Positions 1-8,756 of a DNA stretch of 64,000 nt are shown piece by piece. The first letter of the stretch is position 1. Every line of letters starts with the position of its first letter. The position numbers and the translations under genes were made by a program. This stretch comes from an uncultured Megasphaera sp. (GTDB lineage: Bacteria; Bacillota; Negativicutes; Veillonellales; Megasphaeraceae): positions 1-64,000 of the forward strand of contig CAKPVJ010000010.1 of assembly GCA_934193515.1 (NCBI GenBank). The letters run 5' to 3'. The notes below the pieces were generated by a model, which made no database searches, was not told the DNA's origin, and saw only the letters and a program-made list of their open reading frames with translations.

Positions 1-102
1 GAACCATTTTAACATGAAGCGTCACTATGGATTTTTGTTTTTTGATTAACTGTTCAAGTTCATTTTACAACGGACCAGTTGAAAATTAAATCATATATCA
101 AG

Positions 103-1593
103 TTATGCAAAGGGATTTTCATCCTTGTATAACATTGACTTTGGTTGGTTGAAAGAAATATCCTGTACGCCTAAATATTGGAAAATAGAGAACAACGCTT
201 TGCCAAAATGACCGAATGCGACAGCACCATGATGCGGGAATTGTTTTGCAATCAGGACATGACGGTAGAAACGGCCCATTTCCGGAATGGCAAAGATGCC
301 GATGCCGCCGAAAGATTGTGTAGCTGCCGGCAGTACTTCCCCTTGTGCGATATAGGCACGAAGTTGACAGTCTGCTGTGCTTTGGAGACGGAAGAATGTA
401 ATTTGACCGGCAGCAATATCGCCTTCCAACGTGCCTCGTGTAATATCTGGTGTATTGCCGTTTTCCAACAAACGGTTTTGAATAAGCTGGTATTTTACGC
501 CGCCCTTTTTCAATTTGCACAATGGTGTATTGCCGCAGTGGAAGCCCATAAAGGTATCCTGCAGGGTATACGTCGTAGAAGGTTTAATTTCTTCTTCATA
601 CAAATCTTTTGGTACGGAGTTGTTGATGTCGAGCAGTGTAACCGTATCATTGCTGGTGCAGATGCCGATATATTCACTGAGAGCGCCGTAAATATCGACT
701 TCGCAGGCGACAGGGATGCCGCGGGAAACAAGACGGCTGTTGACATAGCATGGTTCAAAGCCAAATTCTGTCGGAAAAGCCGGCCAGCATTTATTGGCAA
801 AGGCTACGTATTTGCGAGAGCCTTTATGTGCTTCTGCCCAGTCGAGAAGTGTTAATTCATACTGTGCCATTCGTTCCAGCAGATCTGGCCAAGGATTGCC
901 TTCTTTGCCAAGTTCTTTGGACATATCGGCAATGACAGCAGGAATGCGGGCATCGCCTTTATGGGCACGATACGAAACGAGTAAATCCAGTTCAGAATTT
1001 TCTTCTACTTCTACGCCCAAATCATATAATGGTTTAATTGGCGCATTGCAGGCAAAGAAATCCTGCGGACGAGGGCCAAACGTAATAATTTTTAATTGGC
1101 TGATGCCGAGAAGTGTACGGGCAATAGGCTGGAATTCAGCAATCATTTGTGCTAATTCTTCAGCGGTGCCGACAGGATATTCCGGAATGAATGCCTTGAT
1201 TTTACGCAGCCCTAAATTATAAGAACAATTGAGCATACCGCAGTAGGCATCGCCGCGGCCGTTGATGAGGTTTTTGCCTGTTTCTTCTGCAGCGGCAACA
1301 TACATGACAGGGCCGTCAAATTGCTGTGCAATTAATGTTTCCGGTGTTTCCGGGCCAAAATTGCCAAGAAATACAACCAATGCGTTGCAGCCAGCTTTTT
1401 TGGCTTCCGCTACGGCAGCAAGCATATCCGTTTCATTTTCGACTGTTTTTTGTACTTCATAGATGCTGCCAAAATCTTTTTCATACGCTTTTACAATGGC
1501 ATTGCGGCGGTTTTCAGAAAGAGAAATAATAAAACAGTCTCGGCTGACTGAAATAATGCCGCATTTTACCTGAGGAATATTTTCCATAATCAT
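103..1593 (-). CDS. L-fucose isomerase-family sugar isomerase (probable alternative xylose isomerase)
   Basis: This 496-residue protein belongs to the L-fucose/L-arabinose isomerase fold family: an N-terminal Rossmann-like half with the stretch VVFLGNFGPETPE, and a C-terminal half rich in His and Gly (GFHCGNTPLC, PHHGAVAFGHFGKA). Such enzymes interconvert aldoses and ketoses in the cytoplasm with a divalent metal. It faces xylB across a shared regulatory region, so the most economical reading is conversion of D-xylose to D-xylulose, as I recall for the L-fucose-isomerase-related enzyme of Clostridium acetobutylicum that stands in for XylA. D-arabinose to D-ribulose is the main alternative. 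The first ATG (1593) has AAAGGAG twelve bases upstream; the second Met (1587) lies farther away. Family membership is secure; the substrate is inferred from neighbours. Confidence 0.82.
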   Translation of the reverse strand: MIMENIPQVKCGIISVSRDCFIISLSENRRNAIVKAYEKDFGSIYEVQKTVENETDMLAAVAEAKKAGCNALVVFLGNFGPETPETLIAQQFDGPVMYVAAAEETGKNLINGRGDAYCGMLNCSYNLGLRKIKAFIPEYPVGTAEELAQMIAEFQPIARTLLGISQLKIITFGPRPQDFFACNAPIKPLYDLGVEVEENSELDLLVSYRAHKGDARIPAVIADMSKELGKEGNPWPDLLERMAQYELTLLDWAEAHKGSRKYVAFANKCWPAFPTEFGFEPCYVNSRLVSRGIPVACEVDIYGALSEYIGICTSNDTVTLLDINNSVPKDLYEEEIKPSTTYTLQDTFMGFHCGNTPLCKLKKGGVKYQLIQNRLLENGNTPDITRGTLEGDIAAGQITFFRLQSTADCQLRAYIAQGEVLPAATQSFGGIGIFAIPEMGRFYRHVLIAKQFPHHGAVAFGHFGKALFSIFQYLGVQDISFNQPKSMLYKDENPFA

Positions 1594-1628
1594 AGTAGTG
1601 AGTAACTCCTTTCACAATGCTGCCAGAA

Positions 1629-1644
1629 ATGTGCTTAGGCACAT
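1629..1644. promoter_or_regulatory. LacI-type operator, isomerase side
   Basis: ATGTGCTTAGGCACAT is a near-perfect 16-bp palindrome (arms ATGTGC/GCACAT). It differs by one central base from the palindrome on the xylB side at 1828-1843. It lies just downstream of the isomerase transcription start, between promoter and gene. The obvious ligand is the LacI-family regulator encoded at 5650-6666. Confidence 0.65.
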
Positions 1645-1657
1645 CAAATACAAAACG

Positions 1658-1686
1658 ATGGTATCATGACGGTTTACATTTGTCAA
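1658..1686 (-). promoter_or_regulatory. Promoter of the isomerase gene
   Basis: On the minus strand TTGACA (1686-1681) and TACCAT (1663-1658) are separated by exactly 17 bases. Transcription would start near 1651, immediately before the palindrome at 1629-1644, so a bound repressor would block it. Confidence 0.55.
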
Positions 1687-1784
1687 TGAAAAAAGAGACG
1701 CTCCTGCAGAATACGCTGCTGGTATACGAAAAAAGTAACGGTATAATGCTGATTATAGCGATAAAGCATACATGGTAATAGCAG

Positions 1785-1813
1785 TTGACCCTGATTTTTT
1801 ATCATGATATACT
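1785..1813 (+). promoter_or_regulatory. Promoter of xylB and the downstream sugar genes
   Basis: TTGACC (1785-1790), a 17-base spacer, and TATACT (1808-1813). The predicted start near 1820 is followed directly by the 1828-1843 palindrome. The rest of the 364-base region between the divergent genes (1594-1957) contains only these two promoters, the two operators and a degenerate third half-site (ATGTGCTT at 1924-1931). Confidence 0.6.
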
Positions 1814-1827
1814 CGTTAACAAGTAAT

Positions 1828-1843
1828 ATGTGCTTAAGCACAT
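1828..1843. promoter_or_regulatory. LacI-type operator, xylB side
   Basis: ATGTGCTTAAGCACAT is a perfect 16-bp palindrome placed about 15 bp after the -10 box of the xylB promoter. Together with the copy at 1629-1644 it makes a pair about 200 bp apart, a distance compatible with independent repression of both promoters or with DNA looping. Confidence 0.7.
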
Positions 1844-1957
1844 TGATAAAAGAATATTTTTGCATATATAAGATTGACTTTGGGAAAGAAAGTGAAACAG
1901 TGCGCATATCGTATACACTATATATGTGCTTGTACACGCAGGGGAGGAATCCGATTT

Positions 1958-3481
1958 ATGAAGTACATGATTGGTATTGATGTTGGTACGTCTGCTACCA
2001 AAACGGTTTTGTTTGATGAACAGTGCCGGGTTGTGGAATCCGCATCATGTGAGTATCCGTTGTATCAGCCGCAAAATGGCTGGGCTGAACAAGATCCGCA
2101 AAACTGGCATTTGGCAGTCGTGCAGACCATATCGCAGGTAGTTAAACAATCCGGCGTGGATGCCGAAGATATCAAAGGAATTGGCCTTTCTGGGCAAATG
2201 CATGGGTTGGTTATGCTGGATGAACATAATGAAGTCATTCGCCCATCTATTATTTGGTGTGACCAGCGTACTGGCAGGGAATGTGAAGAAATTACAGAGC
2301 GAATTGGCGCCAAACGACTGATAGAGATTACGGCAAATCCAGCATTGACAGGCTTTACGGCGTCTAAGGTATTATGGGTACGCAATCATGAACCGGAAAA
2401 TTACCGCCGCTGCCGACACATTTTACTTCCTAAGGACTACATTCGCTTTTGTATGACTGGGGAATATGCGACCGAAGTATCTGATGCAAGCGGTATGCAG
2501 TTTTTAGATGTACCGCACCGCTGCTGGTCCCAGGAAATATTGGATGCCTTGGATATCGATCCGGCTTTGCTTCCTAAGGTATATGAATCGCCGGAAGTTA
2601 CTGGGACCATTACTAAGCAGTTTGCGGCACAGACGGGCCTTTCTACGCATACGGTTGTCGTCGGCGGTGCCGGCGATAATGCAGCGGCAGCTGTAGGAAC
2701 GGGTATTGTAAAAGATGGCAAAGCATTTACGACGATTGGCTCGAGCGGCGTCGTTTTTGCGCATACCAGCGATATCCGCATCGATCCTAAAGGACGTGTG
2801 CACACATTTTGCTGTGCCGTACCGGGCTGCTGGCATGTCATGGGGGTTACACAGGCGGCGGGCTTATCGCTGAAATGGTTCCGTGATACGCTGGGGAAAA
2901 ATTATATGGAAGATGCCATTAAACTGGGAGTAGATCCGTATGACCTGATTAATAAAGATGTGGAACAGGTTCCCATGGGCAGCAACCGCCTCTTGTATTT
3001 ACCGTATTTGATGGGGGAACGTACACCGCATCTGAATCCGGACTGCCGCGGCGTATTCTTCGGCTTATCTGCGATTCACACCCAAGCAGATATGCTGCGG
3101 GCTGTTATGGAAGGGGTAAGCTATTCTTTGACAGACTGTCATGATATTTTGCAGGAAATGGGTGTTTCCGTTACGGAAATGATGGTTTGCGGCGGCGGCG
3201 GCCGCAGCAGGATTTGGCGTCAAATGCTGGCCAACATGTATGGCTGTGATGTCAAAACGATTACCTCACAGGAAGGTCCGGCTTTAGGTGCTGCAATTTT
3301 GGCAGGTGTCGGTGCCGGCGTGTTTAGCGATGTTCCCTCGGCGTGCGAAGCATTTATCAAAACCAACACGACATGCAGTCCGCAGCCGGATGCACAGGCA
3401 TATTATAAAAAAGGACATCAGCTGTATAAAAAACTGTATACACAATTAGTCGATTGTTATACGGAATTAGCTTCATTATAA
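1958..3481 (+). CDS. xylB: Xylulokinase
   Basis: A 507-residue FGGY-family carbohydrate kinase that would phosphorylate D-xylulose to xylulose 5-phosphate with ATP. The N-terminus YMIGIDVGTSATKTVLFDE is the ATP-binding phosphate-1 loop; GLSGQMHGLVMLDE and IIWCDQRTGREC are typical XylB sugar-site sequences; the C-terminal half has GGAGDNAAAAVGTG and CGGGGRSRIWRQMLANM. The open frame extends upstream, but the ATG at 1958 has GGGGAGG (1941-1947) at good spacing and gives the usual length. It is the first gene of a probable operon with the transporter and DUF4867 genes. If the isomerase makes ribulose instead, this could be a ribulokinase-like member, but the sequence is closest to XylB. Confidence 0.9.
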   Translation: MKYMIGIDVGTSATKTVLFDEQCRVVESASCEYPLYQPQNGWAEQDPQNWHLAVVQTISQVVKQSGVDAEDIKGIGLSGQMHGLVMLDEHNEVIRPSIIWCDQRTGRECEEITERIGAKRLIEITANPALTGFTASKVLWVRNHEPENYRRCRHILLPKDYIRFCMTGEYATEVSDASGMQFLDVPHRCWSQEILDALDIDPALLPKVYESPEVTGTITKQFAAQTGLSTHTVVVGGAGDNAAAAVGTGIVKDGKAFTTIGSSGVVFAHTSDIRIDPKGRVHTFCCAVPGCWHVMGVTQAAGLSLKWFRDTLGKNYMEDAIKLGVDPYDLINKDVEQVPMGSNRLLYLPYLMGERTPHLNPDCRGVFFGLSAIHTQADMLRAVMEGVSYSLTDCHDILQEMGVSVTEMMVCGGGGRSRIWRQMLANMYGCDVKTITSQEGPALGAAILAGVGAGVFSDVPSACEAFIKTNTTCSPQPDAQAYYKKGHQLYKKLYTQLVDCYTELASL

Positions 3482-3511
3482 AAATAATGCAGAGAGAAAA
3501 GGAGAATGATC

Positions 3512-4933
3512 ATGTCGGATAAAATGTCTGAATCGGTGCAGGTATCGGAAGCGGCTTTAAAAAGCGCTATGCATGTGCGGAAGTTTATCTATTTTACAGC
3601 GGGAATGGCCGGTCTGCTTTTTGGCTTGGACCAGGGAGTTATTGCCGGAGCGCTGCCATTTATTACGAAAGAGTGGAGCCTTTCTAGTGCCGCGCAGGAA
3701 CGAGTAGTCAGTTGTATGATGGTAGGAGCTGCTATTGGGGCTATTGTAGCTTCGTTCCTTACGGCACGGATTGGCCGTAAAAAGAGTTTGCTGGCAGGGG
3801 CAGCCTTGTTTATTATTGGTTCTGTTGGCTCCGGCCTTGCTGTCGATGTCAATATGCTCATTGGCTTTCGCCTGATATTGGGCCTGTCTGTCGGGATTGC
3901 CTCGTATACTGCACCGCTGTATTTGGCGGAAATGGCGGATAAGGATTCACGCGGCAAAGTAATTTCCGGGTATCAGCTGATGGTTACGGTAGGGATTTTG
4001 GCCGCTTTCTTATCGGATACAGCCTTTAGTTACAGCGGTTCTTGGCGGATGATGCTGACGGTTATTGCGTTTCCGGCTGTCGTCCTGATTATTACGGTAT
4101 TTTCACTGCCGGACAGCCCGCGCTGGCTGGCGACTAAAGGCCGTTTTTTGGAAGCATCAGGCGTGTTGAATATGCTTCATGGCGATGAAGCCAAAGCGGC
4201 ACATGAATTGAACGAAATTCGTGAAACATTGAAAGTAAAGCAGGCAGGCTGGCACCTCTTTAAAACCAACAAAAATGTTCGCCGTGCTGTATTTCTCGGC
4301 GTTTTACTGCAGGCGATGCAGCAGTTTACCGGCTTCAATGTCATCATGTATTACTCTCCCAAAATTTTGAGCTTAGGCGGCTTCTCCAGTACAGAAGATC
4401 AAATGATAGGGACGGTTATCAACGGGTTAGTCTTTGTATTGGCAACGTTTATTGCTGTCTATACGGTCGATAAATCAGGCCGCAAACCGGCTTTGAAAGT
4501 GGGCTTCGGTGTCATGGCCGTATCGATGATTGTCATGGGCGTTTGCATGTCTTTGATTGAAATGGGCAATCCGGCGCAGTGGGTTTGCTATTTATCCGCT
4601 ATTATGACGATGTTCTTCATTGCTGGTTTTGCAATGAGTGCCGGTCCTATTGTCTGGGTATTGTGCTCGGAAATTCAGCCGCTCAAGAGTCGTGAATTTG
4701 GCGTAGCATGCTCGACGATGACCAACTGGATTACCTGTGCTATTGTCGGCGCTACATTTCTCAGCATGCTGGATGCGCTTGGTTCTTCATCGACATTTTG
4801 GCTTTATGCACTGCTCAATGCCTTCTTTATTGCTTTGACATTCCTCTTTGTGCCGGAAACCAAAAATGTATCGCTGGAACAGATTGAAAAGAATTTGATG
4901 GAAGGTAAAAAACTGCGCAATATCGGTTGTTAA
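3512..4933 (+). CDS. Sugar porter (MFS), probable xylose/pentose:H+ symporter
   Basis: A 473-residue, twelve-helix transporter of the sugar porter family. Signature sequences are [14 protein letters not shown] in helix 1, [10 protein letters not shown] after helix 2, [13 protein letters not shown] after helix 6, [14 protein letters not shown] in helix 7, and the C-terminal [12 protein letters not shown]. These match the XylE/AraE/GLUT group, so a pentose or hexose imported with protons is expected. I place the start at the ATG 3512, eight bases after GGAG (3501-3504); the in-frame ATG at 3506 is too close to that site. It follows xylB by 30 bp and precedes DUF4867 by 24 bp, consistent with one transcript. 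Confidence 0.88.
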   Translation: MSDKMSESVQVSEAALKSAMHVRKFIYFTAGMAGLLFGLDQGVIAGALPFITKEWSLSSAAQERVVSCMMVGAAIGAIVASFLTARIGRKKSLLAGAALFIIGSVGSGLAVDVNMLIGFRLILGLSVGIASYTAPLYLAEMADKDSRGKVISGYQLMVTVGILAAFLSDTAFSYSGSWRMMLTVIAFPAVVLIITVFSLPDSPRWLATKGRFLEASGVLNMLHGDEAKAAHELNEIRETLKVKQAGWHLFKTNKNVRRAVFLGVLLQAMQQFTGFNVIMYYSPKILSLGGFSSTEDQMIGTVINGLVFVLATFIAVYTVDKSGRKPALKVGFGVMAVSMIVMGVCMSLIEMGNPAQWVCYLSAIMTMFFIAGFAMSAGPIVWVLCSEIQPLKSREFGVACSTMTNWITCAIVGATFLSMLDALGSSSTFWLYALLNAFFIALTFLFVPETKNVSLEQIEKNLMEGKKLRNIGC

Positions 4934-4957
4934 AAAATTTTATGAGGTGACTAAAAA

Positions 4958-5575
4958 ATGAAACATGTACAAGATGAAGCATTTCGTCCCTATGGCCACG
5001 TGCTGGATGTACCGGTACAGGAATTTATGGATACCATTCGCAACGTAAACGTAGTAAAAGACGGAACGATGTATGAACCATCGGTTCCTGATTTTGAAAA
5101 ACTGCCTGTATTTACACAACTGCAAAATGAAGTCTACGGCGGACTTCCCATTGAATTTGGCCATTGCAGCGGCCATAATACTAAACTGAATGCTGTCGAA
5201 TACCATCGTTCTTCCGAAGTAGATATTGCTGCTACTGATTTGATACTCATGCTGGGTAAACAACAGGATATAGACTACCGTACGAATCAGTATGATACCA
5301 GCAAGATGGAGCTGTTTTTTGTCCCGGCAGGTACGGCTGTAGAACTGTATGGCACGACCCTGCATTTTGCGCCATGCAGCGTGGACGGCAAGGAATTTCG
5401 CTGCGGCGTCGTCCTTCCTAAAGGAACGAATGAAGCCCTGCCGGCTGTTCCGGATAAGACAGGAGAAAATGCCTTGCTCTTTGCGCTGAACAAATGGTTG
5501 ATTGCGCACAAAGAAAGCGGCTTGGAGGCAGACGGTGCATGGATTGGTTTAGTAGGCAAAAACTTAGAAGTATAG
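4958..5575 (+). CDS. DUF4867 family protein
   Basis: A 205-residue soluble protein matching the DUF4867 family as I know it: an YGHVL segment near the N-terminus, a central YHRSSEVDIAATDLILMLG stretch, then FFVPAGTAVELYGTTLHFAPC and VVLPKGTNEALP. The pattern of short beta-strands with conserved His and Glu suggests a cupin-like fold that could bind a metal and a sugar. No function is established to my knowledge. Its place as third gene after xylB and the porter argues for a helper step in the same sugar pathway, for example anomer interconversion or a backup isomerase, but that is inference only. Confidence 0.75.
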   Translation: MKHVQDEAFRPYGHVLDVPVQEFMDTIRNVNVVKDGTMYEPSVPDFEKLPVFTQLQNEVYGGLPIEFGHCSGHNTKLNAVEYHRSSEVDIAATDLILMLGKQQDIDYRTNQYDTSKMELFFVPAGTAVELYGTTLHFAPCSVDGKEFRCGVVLPKGTNEALPAVPDKTGENALLFALNKWLIAHKESGLEADGAWIGLVGKNLEV

Positions 5576-5581
5576 TATAAC

Positions 5582-5610
5582 TTTACCTCTTGCGGGAATT
5601 TTGGTACAAT
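5582..5610 (+). promoter_or_regulatory. Promoter of the LacI-family regulator gene
   Basis: TTTACC (5582-5587), 17 bases, TACAAT (5605-5610), placed 40 bases before the regulator start. This would let the repressor be made independently of the xylB transcript. No full copy of the 16-bp operator is seen here. Confidence 0.5.
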
Positions 5611-5649
5611 AGTCACCGAAAGATAAATGCGCTTTTGTAGGTGATCAAC

Positions 5650-6666
5650 ATGGTAACAATCAAACAAATTGCTGAATTATGCGGCGTTTCGCGAGGCACT
5701 GTCGATCGCGTTTTAAACGGCCGCGGACGGGTCAAACCAGAAACAGAAGCGGCCGTATTGCAAATGGTAAAAGAATTGGGGTATCGGCCCAACCCTGCCG
5801 GCAAAGCCTTGGCAGCACGGCGCCATCGCCCTGTTGTAGGGATTATCCTGACATCGGAAGGCAATGTCTTTTATGATGAAATCATACGGGGACTCAAGAC
5901 GGCAGAAACCCGTTATCAGATTTACGGACTGCAGGTAGAAGCCCGCAGTATGAAGGGCTATGACGTGGAAACCCAGCTGTCTTTTATCCATGAATTGGCA
6001 GACCATATCAAGGCGCTGATTATCAGCCCTATTAATGACGAAAAAATTGCCGATGCGTTAAATCAGCTTGTCGATGCAGGCGTGTTTGTCGTTACGCTGA
6101 ATAATGATATTGAACACTGCAGACGGCACTGTTACGTAGGCAGCGATTATATCAACGGCGGCGAAACAGCATGTGCCTTGCTGCAGCTTCTGCAGGGAGA
6201 TCATGCGGATATCGGCGTAGTCATGGGGGACAAACGCGTATGGGGTCATCAGCTTCGCCTGCAGGGATTTTGCGAACGAATGAAGCGGATTCCGGGATTT
6301 CACATTTTAGAAACTGTAGAAAATAATGATGATGAAATTATTTCCTATGAACAGACTAAAAAACTGATTCAGACGTATCCGGAAATGAATGCTGTTTTTA
6401 TCATTGCCGGCGGCGTGTATGGAGCCTGCCGGGCTGTTATGAGCGAAAAAAAGCAAAAAGACATTACCATCGTGGCATTTGACAGCACGCCGACGACGGT
6501 GGAGATGATGAAAAAAGGCGTACTGCGGACGATTATTTATCAGCATCCGTACCGCCAAGGTCATCAAGCGATGGATATTGCCTTTCGCTATGTAGTCAAT
6601 GACCAGCCGCCGGAACATGAAACGTATATTTTGAAAAATGAAATAAAATTATTGGAAAACTTATAG
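5650..6666 (+). CDS. LacI-family transcriptional regulator of the pentose locus
   Basis: A 338-residue LacI/GalR repressor. Residues 3-25 form the helix-turn-helix (IKQIAELCGVSRGTVDRVLN), followed by the hinge helix NPAGKALAARR that inserts into the operator minor groove, and a periplasmic-binding-protein-like effector domain to the C-terminus. The effector is probably the pentose or its phosphate. I chose ATG 5650, which has AGGTG six bases upstream, over the GTG at 5641. The likely targets are the palindromes at 1629-1644 and 1828-1843, giving a self-contained regulon. A terminator follows at once. Confidence 0.88.
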   Translation: MVTIKQIAELCGVSRGTVDRVLNGRGRVKPETEAAVLQMVKELGYRPNPAGKALAARRHRPVVGIILTSEGNVFYDEIIRGLKTAETRYQIYGLQVEARSMKGYDVETQLSFIHELADHIKALIISPINDEKIADALNQLVDAGVFVVTLNNDIEHCRRHCYVGSDYINGGETACALLQLLQGDHADIGVVMGDKRVWGHQLRLQGFCERMKRIPGFHILETVENNDDEIISYEQTKKLIQTYPEMNAVFIIAGGVYGACRAVMSEKKQKDITIVAFDSTPTTVEMMKKGVLRTIIYQHPYRQGHQAMDIAFRYVVNDQPPEHETYILKNEIKLLENL

Positions 6667-6699
6667 AAAAACGATGCCTGGCTCTCGGGCATCGTTTTT
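6667..6699 (+). terminator. Rho-independent terminator after the LacI gene
   Basis: A 12-bp perfect stem AAAAACGATGCC / GGCATCGTTTTT with a nine-base loop starts right after the stop codon and ends in a T run. Confidence 0.9.
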
Positions 6700-6726
6700 C
6701 CATGTCAGGCAGCGGCGTGATTATTA

Positions 6727-6755
6727 TTGACAGGGTCTTTGATATTTTTTATAAT
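6727..6755 (+). promoter_or_regulatory. Consensus promoter upstream of trmB
   Basis: Exact consensus boxes TTGACA (6727-6732) and TATAAT (6750-6755) with a 17-base spacer. The predicted start is near 6762, only a few bases before the hairpin at 6768-6799. Confidence 0.75.
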
Positions 6756-6767
6756 AATATGAGTATA

Positions 6768-6799
6768 GGCTGATTTCGTGGGGAATCAGCCTCTTTTTT
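6768..6799 (+). promoter_or_regulatory. Terminator-like hairpin at the 5' end of the trmB transcript
   Basis: GGCTGATT / AATCAGCC form an 8-bp stem with an eight-base loop, followed by TCTTTTTT. It looks like an intrinsic terminator but lies between the promoter and the trmB ribosome site, starting about six bases after the transcription start. It may stabilise the 5' end or attenuate expression. Confidence 0.5.
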
Positions 6800-6815
6800 G
6801 GAAGAGGAGGACGAC

Positions 6816-7490
6816 ATGCGTTTACGAAGAAAACCTTGGATTGATGACGCAATTAAACAATATGCATCTTTCGTTCATTTAGAAAGCTGCGAAGAAAATA
6901 AAGGAAAATGGCGTACGCTGTTTGCCAATCCGGATGCGCCTTTATGGGTAGAATTAGGTACGGGGAAAGGCAATTTTATTTCTAAAATGGCAGAATTGCA
7001 CCCGGAAATTAATTTTATTGGGATTGAAATTCAAATTGGTGTTATTTACTATGCTGGCAAAAAGTGCGCTGAAGCGGAATTGCACAATGTACAGCTGCTG
7101 CGCTTTGACGTAGCCAGATTGGAAGAAATTTTTGCGCCAGGAGAAGTCGATCGGTTTTTTATCAACTTCTGCGACCCATGGCCCAAAAAACGGCATGCCA
7201 AACGGCGTTTGACCTATCATGGCTTTTTGGACCGATATGCCCGGCTGCTAAAAGAAGACGGAAAAATTTATTTTAAATCGGATAATGCAGGCCTGTTTGA
7301 TTTTACCTTGGAAGAATTTAAACTGCGCCACTGGAAATTGTCTGAAGTTACGTACGATTTGCATCACAGCGATATTTTAAATGAAGCAATGACCGAATAT
7401 GAAGCGAAATTCAGCGCGAAAGGACAGCCTATTTTTCACTGCACAGCTGCTAGACCGACCGGGGTGATGGCGCATGACGAAGAAAATTAA
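6816..7490 (+). CDS. trmB: tRNA (guanine-N7-)-methyltransferase
   Basis: A 224-residue SAM-dependent methyltransferase that makes m7G46 in the tRNA variable loop. The SAM-binding motif LWVELGTGKGNFISKMAE lies near residues 45-62, the acidic end of strand 2 is FIGIEIQ, and the family signature FCDPWPKKRHAKRRL near residue 115 is diagnostic. I use the ATG at 6816 because GAGGAGG (6804-6810) lies five bases before it; the upstream in-frame Met overlaps that site. The gene overlaps the following SEDS gene by 17 bases, so the two are translationally linked. Confidence 0.95.
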   Translation: MRLRRKPWIDDAIKQYASFVHLESCEENKGKWRTLFANPDAPLWVELGTGKGNFISKMAELHPEINFIGIEIQIGVIYYAGKKCAEAELHNVQLLRFDVARLEEIFAPGEVDRFFINFCDPWPKKRHAKRRLTYHGFLDRYARLLKEDGKIYFKSDNAGLFDFTLEEFKLRHWKLSEVTYDLHHSDILNEAMTEYEAKFSAKGQPIFHCTAARPTGVMAHDEEN

Positions 7491-8721
7491 AAGACTGCAT
7501 CGATACTATTGGTGTTTGTTGGCTGTATTTATTGCTTTGCTCATTATTGGCGTGGAAAACGTATTTAGTGCTACTTTTGTTAGTGACAGGCTGAGCGGCA
7601 ATCCTTACAATCATTTTTTAAAACAGATTTTCTATATCAGTCTTGGTCTAGTCGTATCCACTGTTTTTTATTGCAAAGATTATCATATATGGCGAAAGTA
7701 TATAAAATGGGAAACCCTGGGTACCGTGCTGCTGCTGATTGCTGTTTTATGTATAGGCACGGTCGTCAATGGCTCACGGCGCTGGATTAGTTTGGGTTCA
7801 TTCAGTTTCCAGCCGTCAGAATTGGCCAAGCTGGTCAGTATATTATATGCGTCCCATTGGATAACGCAGTTTTTGGAACGGCACAAGCCCATTGAATGTT
7901 TGTACTGCTTGAGCAGAAAAAAGACGGCAGCGTTTTGGCAGAAAATTTATTTTATACCTCATATTGCGCTGTGGATACCGCTGCTGATGGCTTTTCTCGT
8001 CATTAGACAGCCAGATGCCGGAACGGCTATTGTCATTTTTGGCATTCCGGTCGTGATGTTGTTTGTCAGCGGTGCGCATATTTTAAAGATAAAAATACCG
8101 CTGCTGGTGATAACGGGTGTGTTTATTGCGGCGGTAGCCTGTGAACCATATCGGCTCAACCGTATTCTTATCTGGTGGGATCCTTGGAAAGATTCGCAAA
8201 ATGCGGGGTATCAGGCTGTGCAAGGCTTGATTGCTATTGGCACAGGCCATATCACGGGCCAAGGAATTGGCGAAGGCATTAGTAAATTTGGCTCTCTGCC
8301 AGAAGCCCACACAGACTTTGCATTTGCTGTTTGGGCGCAGGAATGGGGACTATGCGGTACTATATTAGTGATAGCCTTGTTTTTGGCCGTCAGCTATTTT
8401 GGCTTTTTGACGGCAATACACTGCAAGGATACATTTGGGTCGCTGTTGGCATTAGGCATGACATTGTACTTAGGCGGACAGGGATTTATTAATATTGCCA
8501 TGGTCAGCACGATTCTGCCTGTAGTAGGAGTGCCGCTGCCGTTTATTAGTTATGGCGGGACGTCCCTTCTCGTGAACATGGTAGCTGCTGCTATACTATT
8601 GAATATCAGCAAGCGAAATTACCGATACGCTGAACGAGAACGAATACAATACCCCATGCCGCCGCTGTGGTCACTGAGAGAAGAAACGCGAAGTCAATTT
8701 CCGTTGAAGCCGGAAAAATAA
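7474..8721 (+). CDS. FtsW/RodA-type SEDS peptidoglycan glycosyltransferase
   Basis: A 415-residue polytopic membrane protein of the SEDS family, which polymerises lipid II into glycan strands with a partner class B PBP. Family marks are NGSRRWISLG and FQPSELAKL after the third helix, RQPDAGTA (with the catalytic-region Asp) near residue 180, PEAHTDFAFAVWAQEWG in the large extracellular loop and GVPLPFISYGGTSLL near the C-terminus. The wording of these motifs is closer to FtsW than RodA, but the gene is not in a division cluster, so the division-versus-elongation role is open. A Cys-rich cytoplasmic insertion (ECLYCLSRKK) is unusual. It starts inside trmB. Confidence 0.88.
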   Translation: MTKKIKRLHRYYWCLLAVFIALLIIGVENVFSATFVSDRLSGNPYNHFLKQIFYISLGLVVSTVFYCKDYHIWRKYIKWETLGTVLLLIAVLCIGTVVNGSRRWISLGSFSFQPSELAKLVSILYASHWITQFLERHKPIECLYCLSRKKTAAFWQKIYFIPHIALWIPLLMAFLVIRQPDAGTAIVIFGIPVVMLFVSGAHILKIKIPLLVITGVFIAAVACEPYRLNRILIWWDPWKDSQNAGYQAVQGLIAIGTGHITGQGIGEGISKFGSLPEAHTDFAFAVWAQEWGLCGTILVIALFLAVSYFGFLTAIHCKDTFGSLLALGMTLYLGGQGFINIAMVSTILPVVGVPLPFISYGGTSLLVNMVAAAILLNISKRNYRYAERERIQYPMPPLWSLREETRSQFPLKPEK

Positions 8722-8756
8722 ATGAAATGAATCTATAATAGGGGAGGCATAGGATC

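Noticed and set aside
178..855. A 225-codon open frame on the plus strand opposite the isomerase
   Set aside because: It lies wholly antisense to a well-conserved isomerase, has no ribosome site, and its product is rich in Cys and Phe without any domain pattern.
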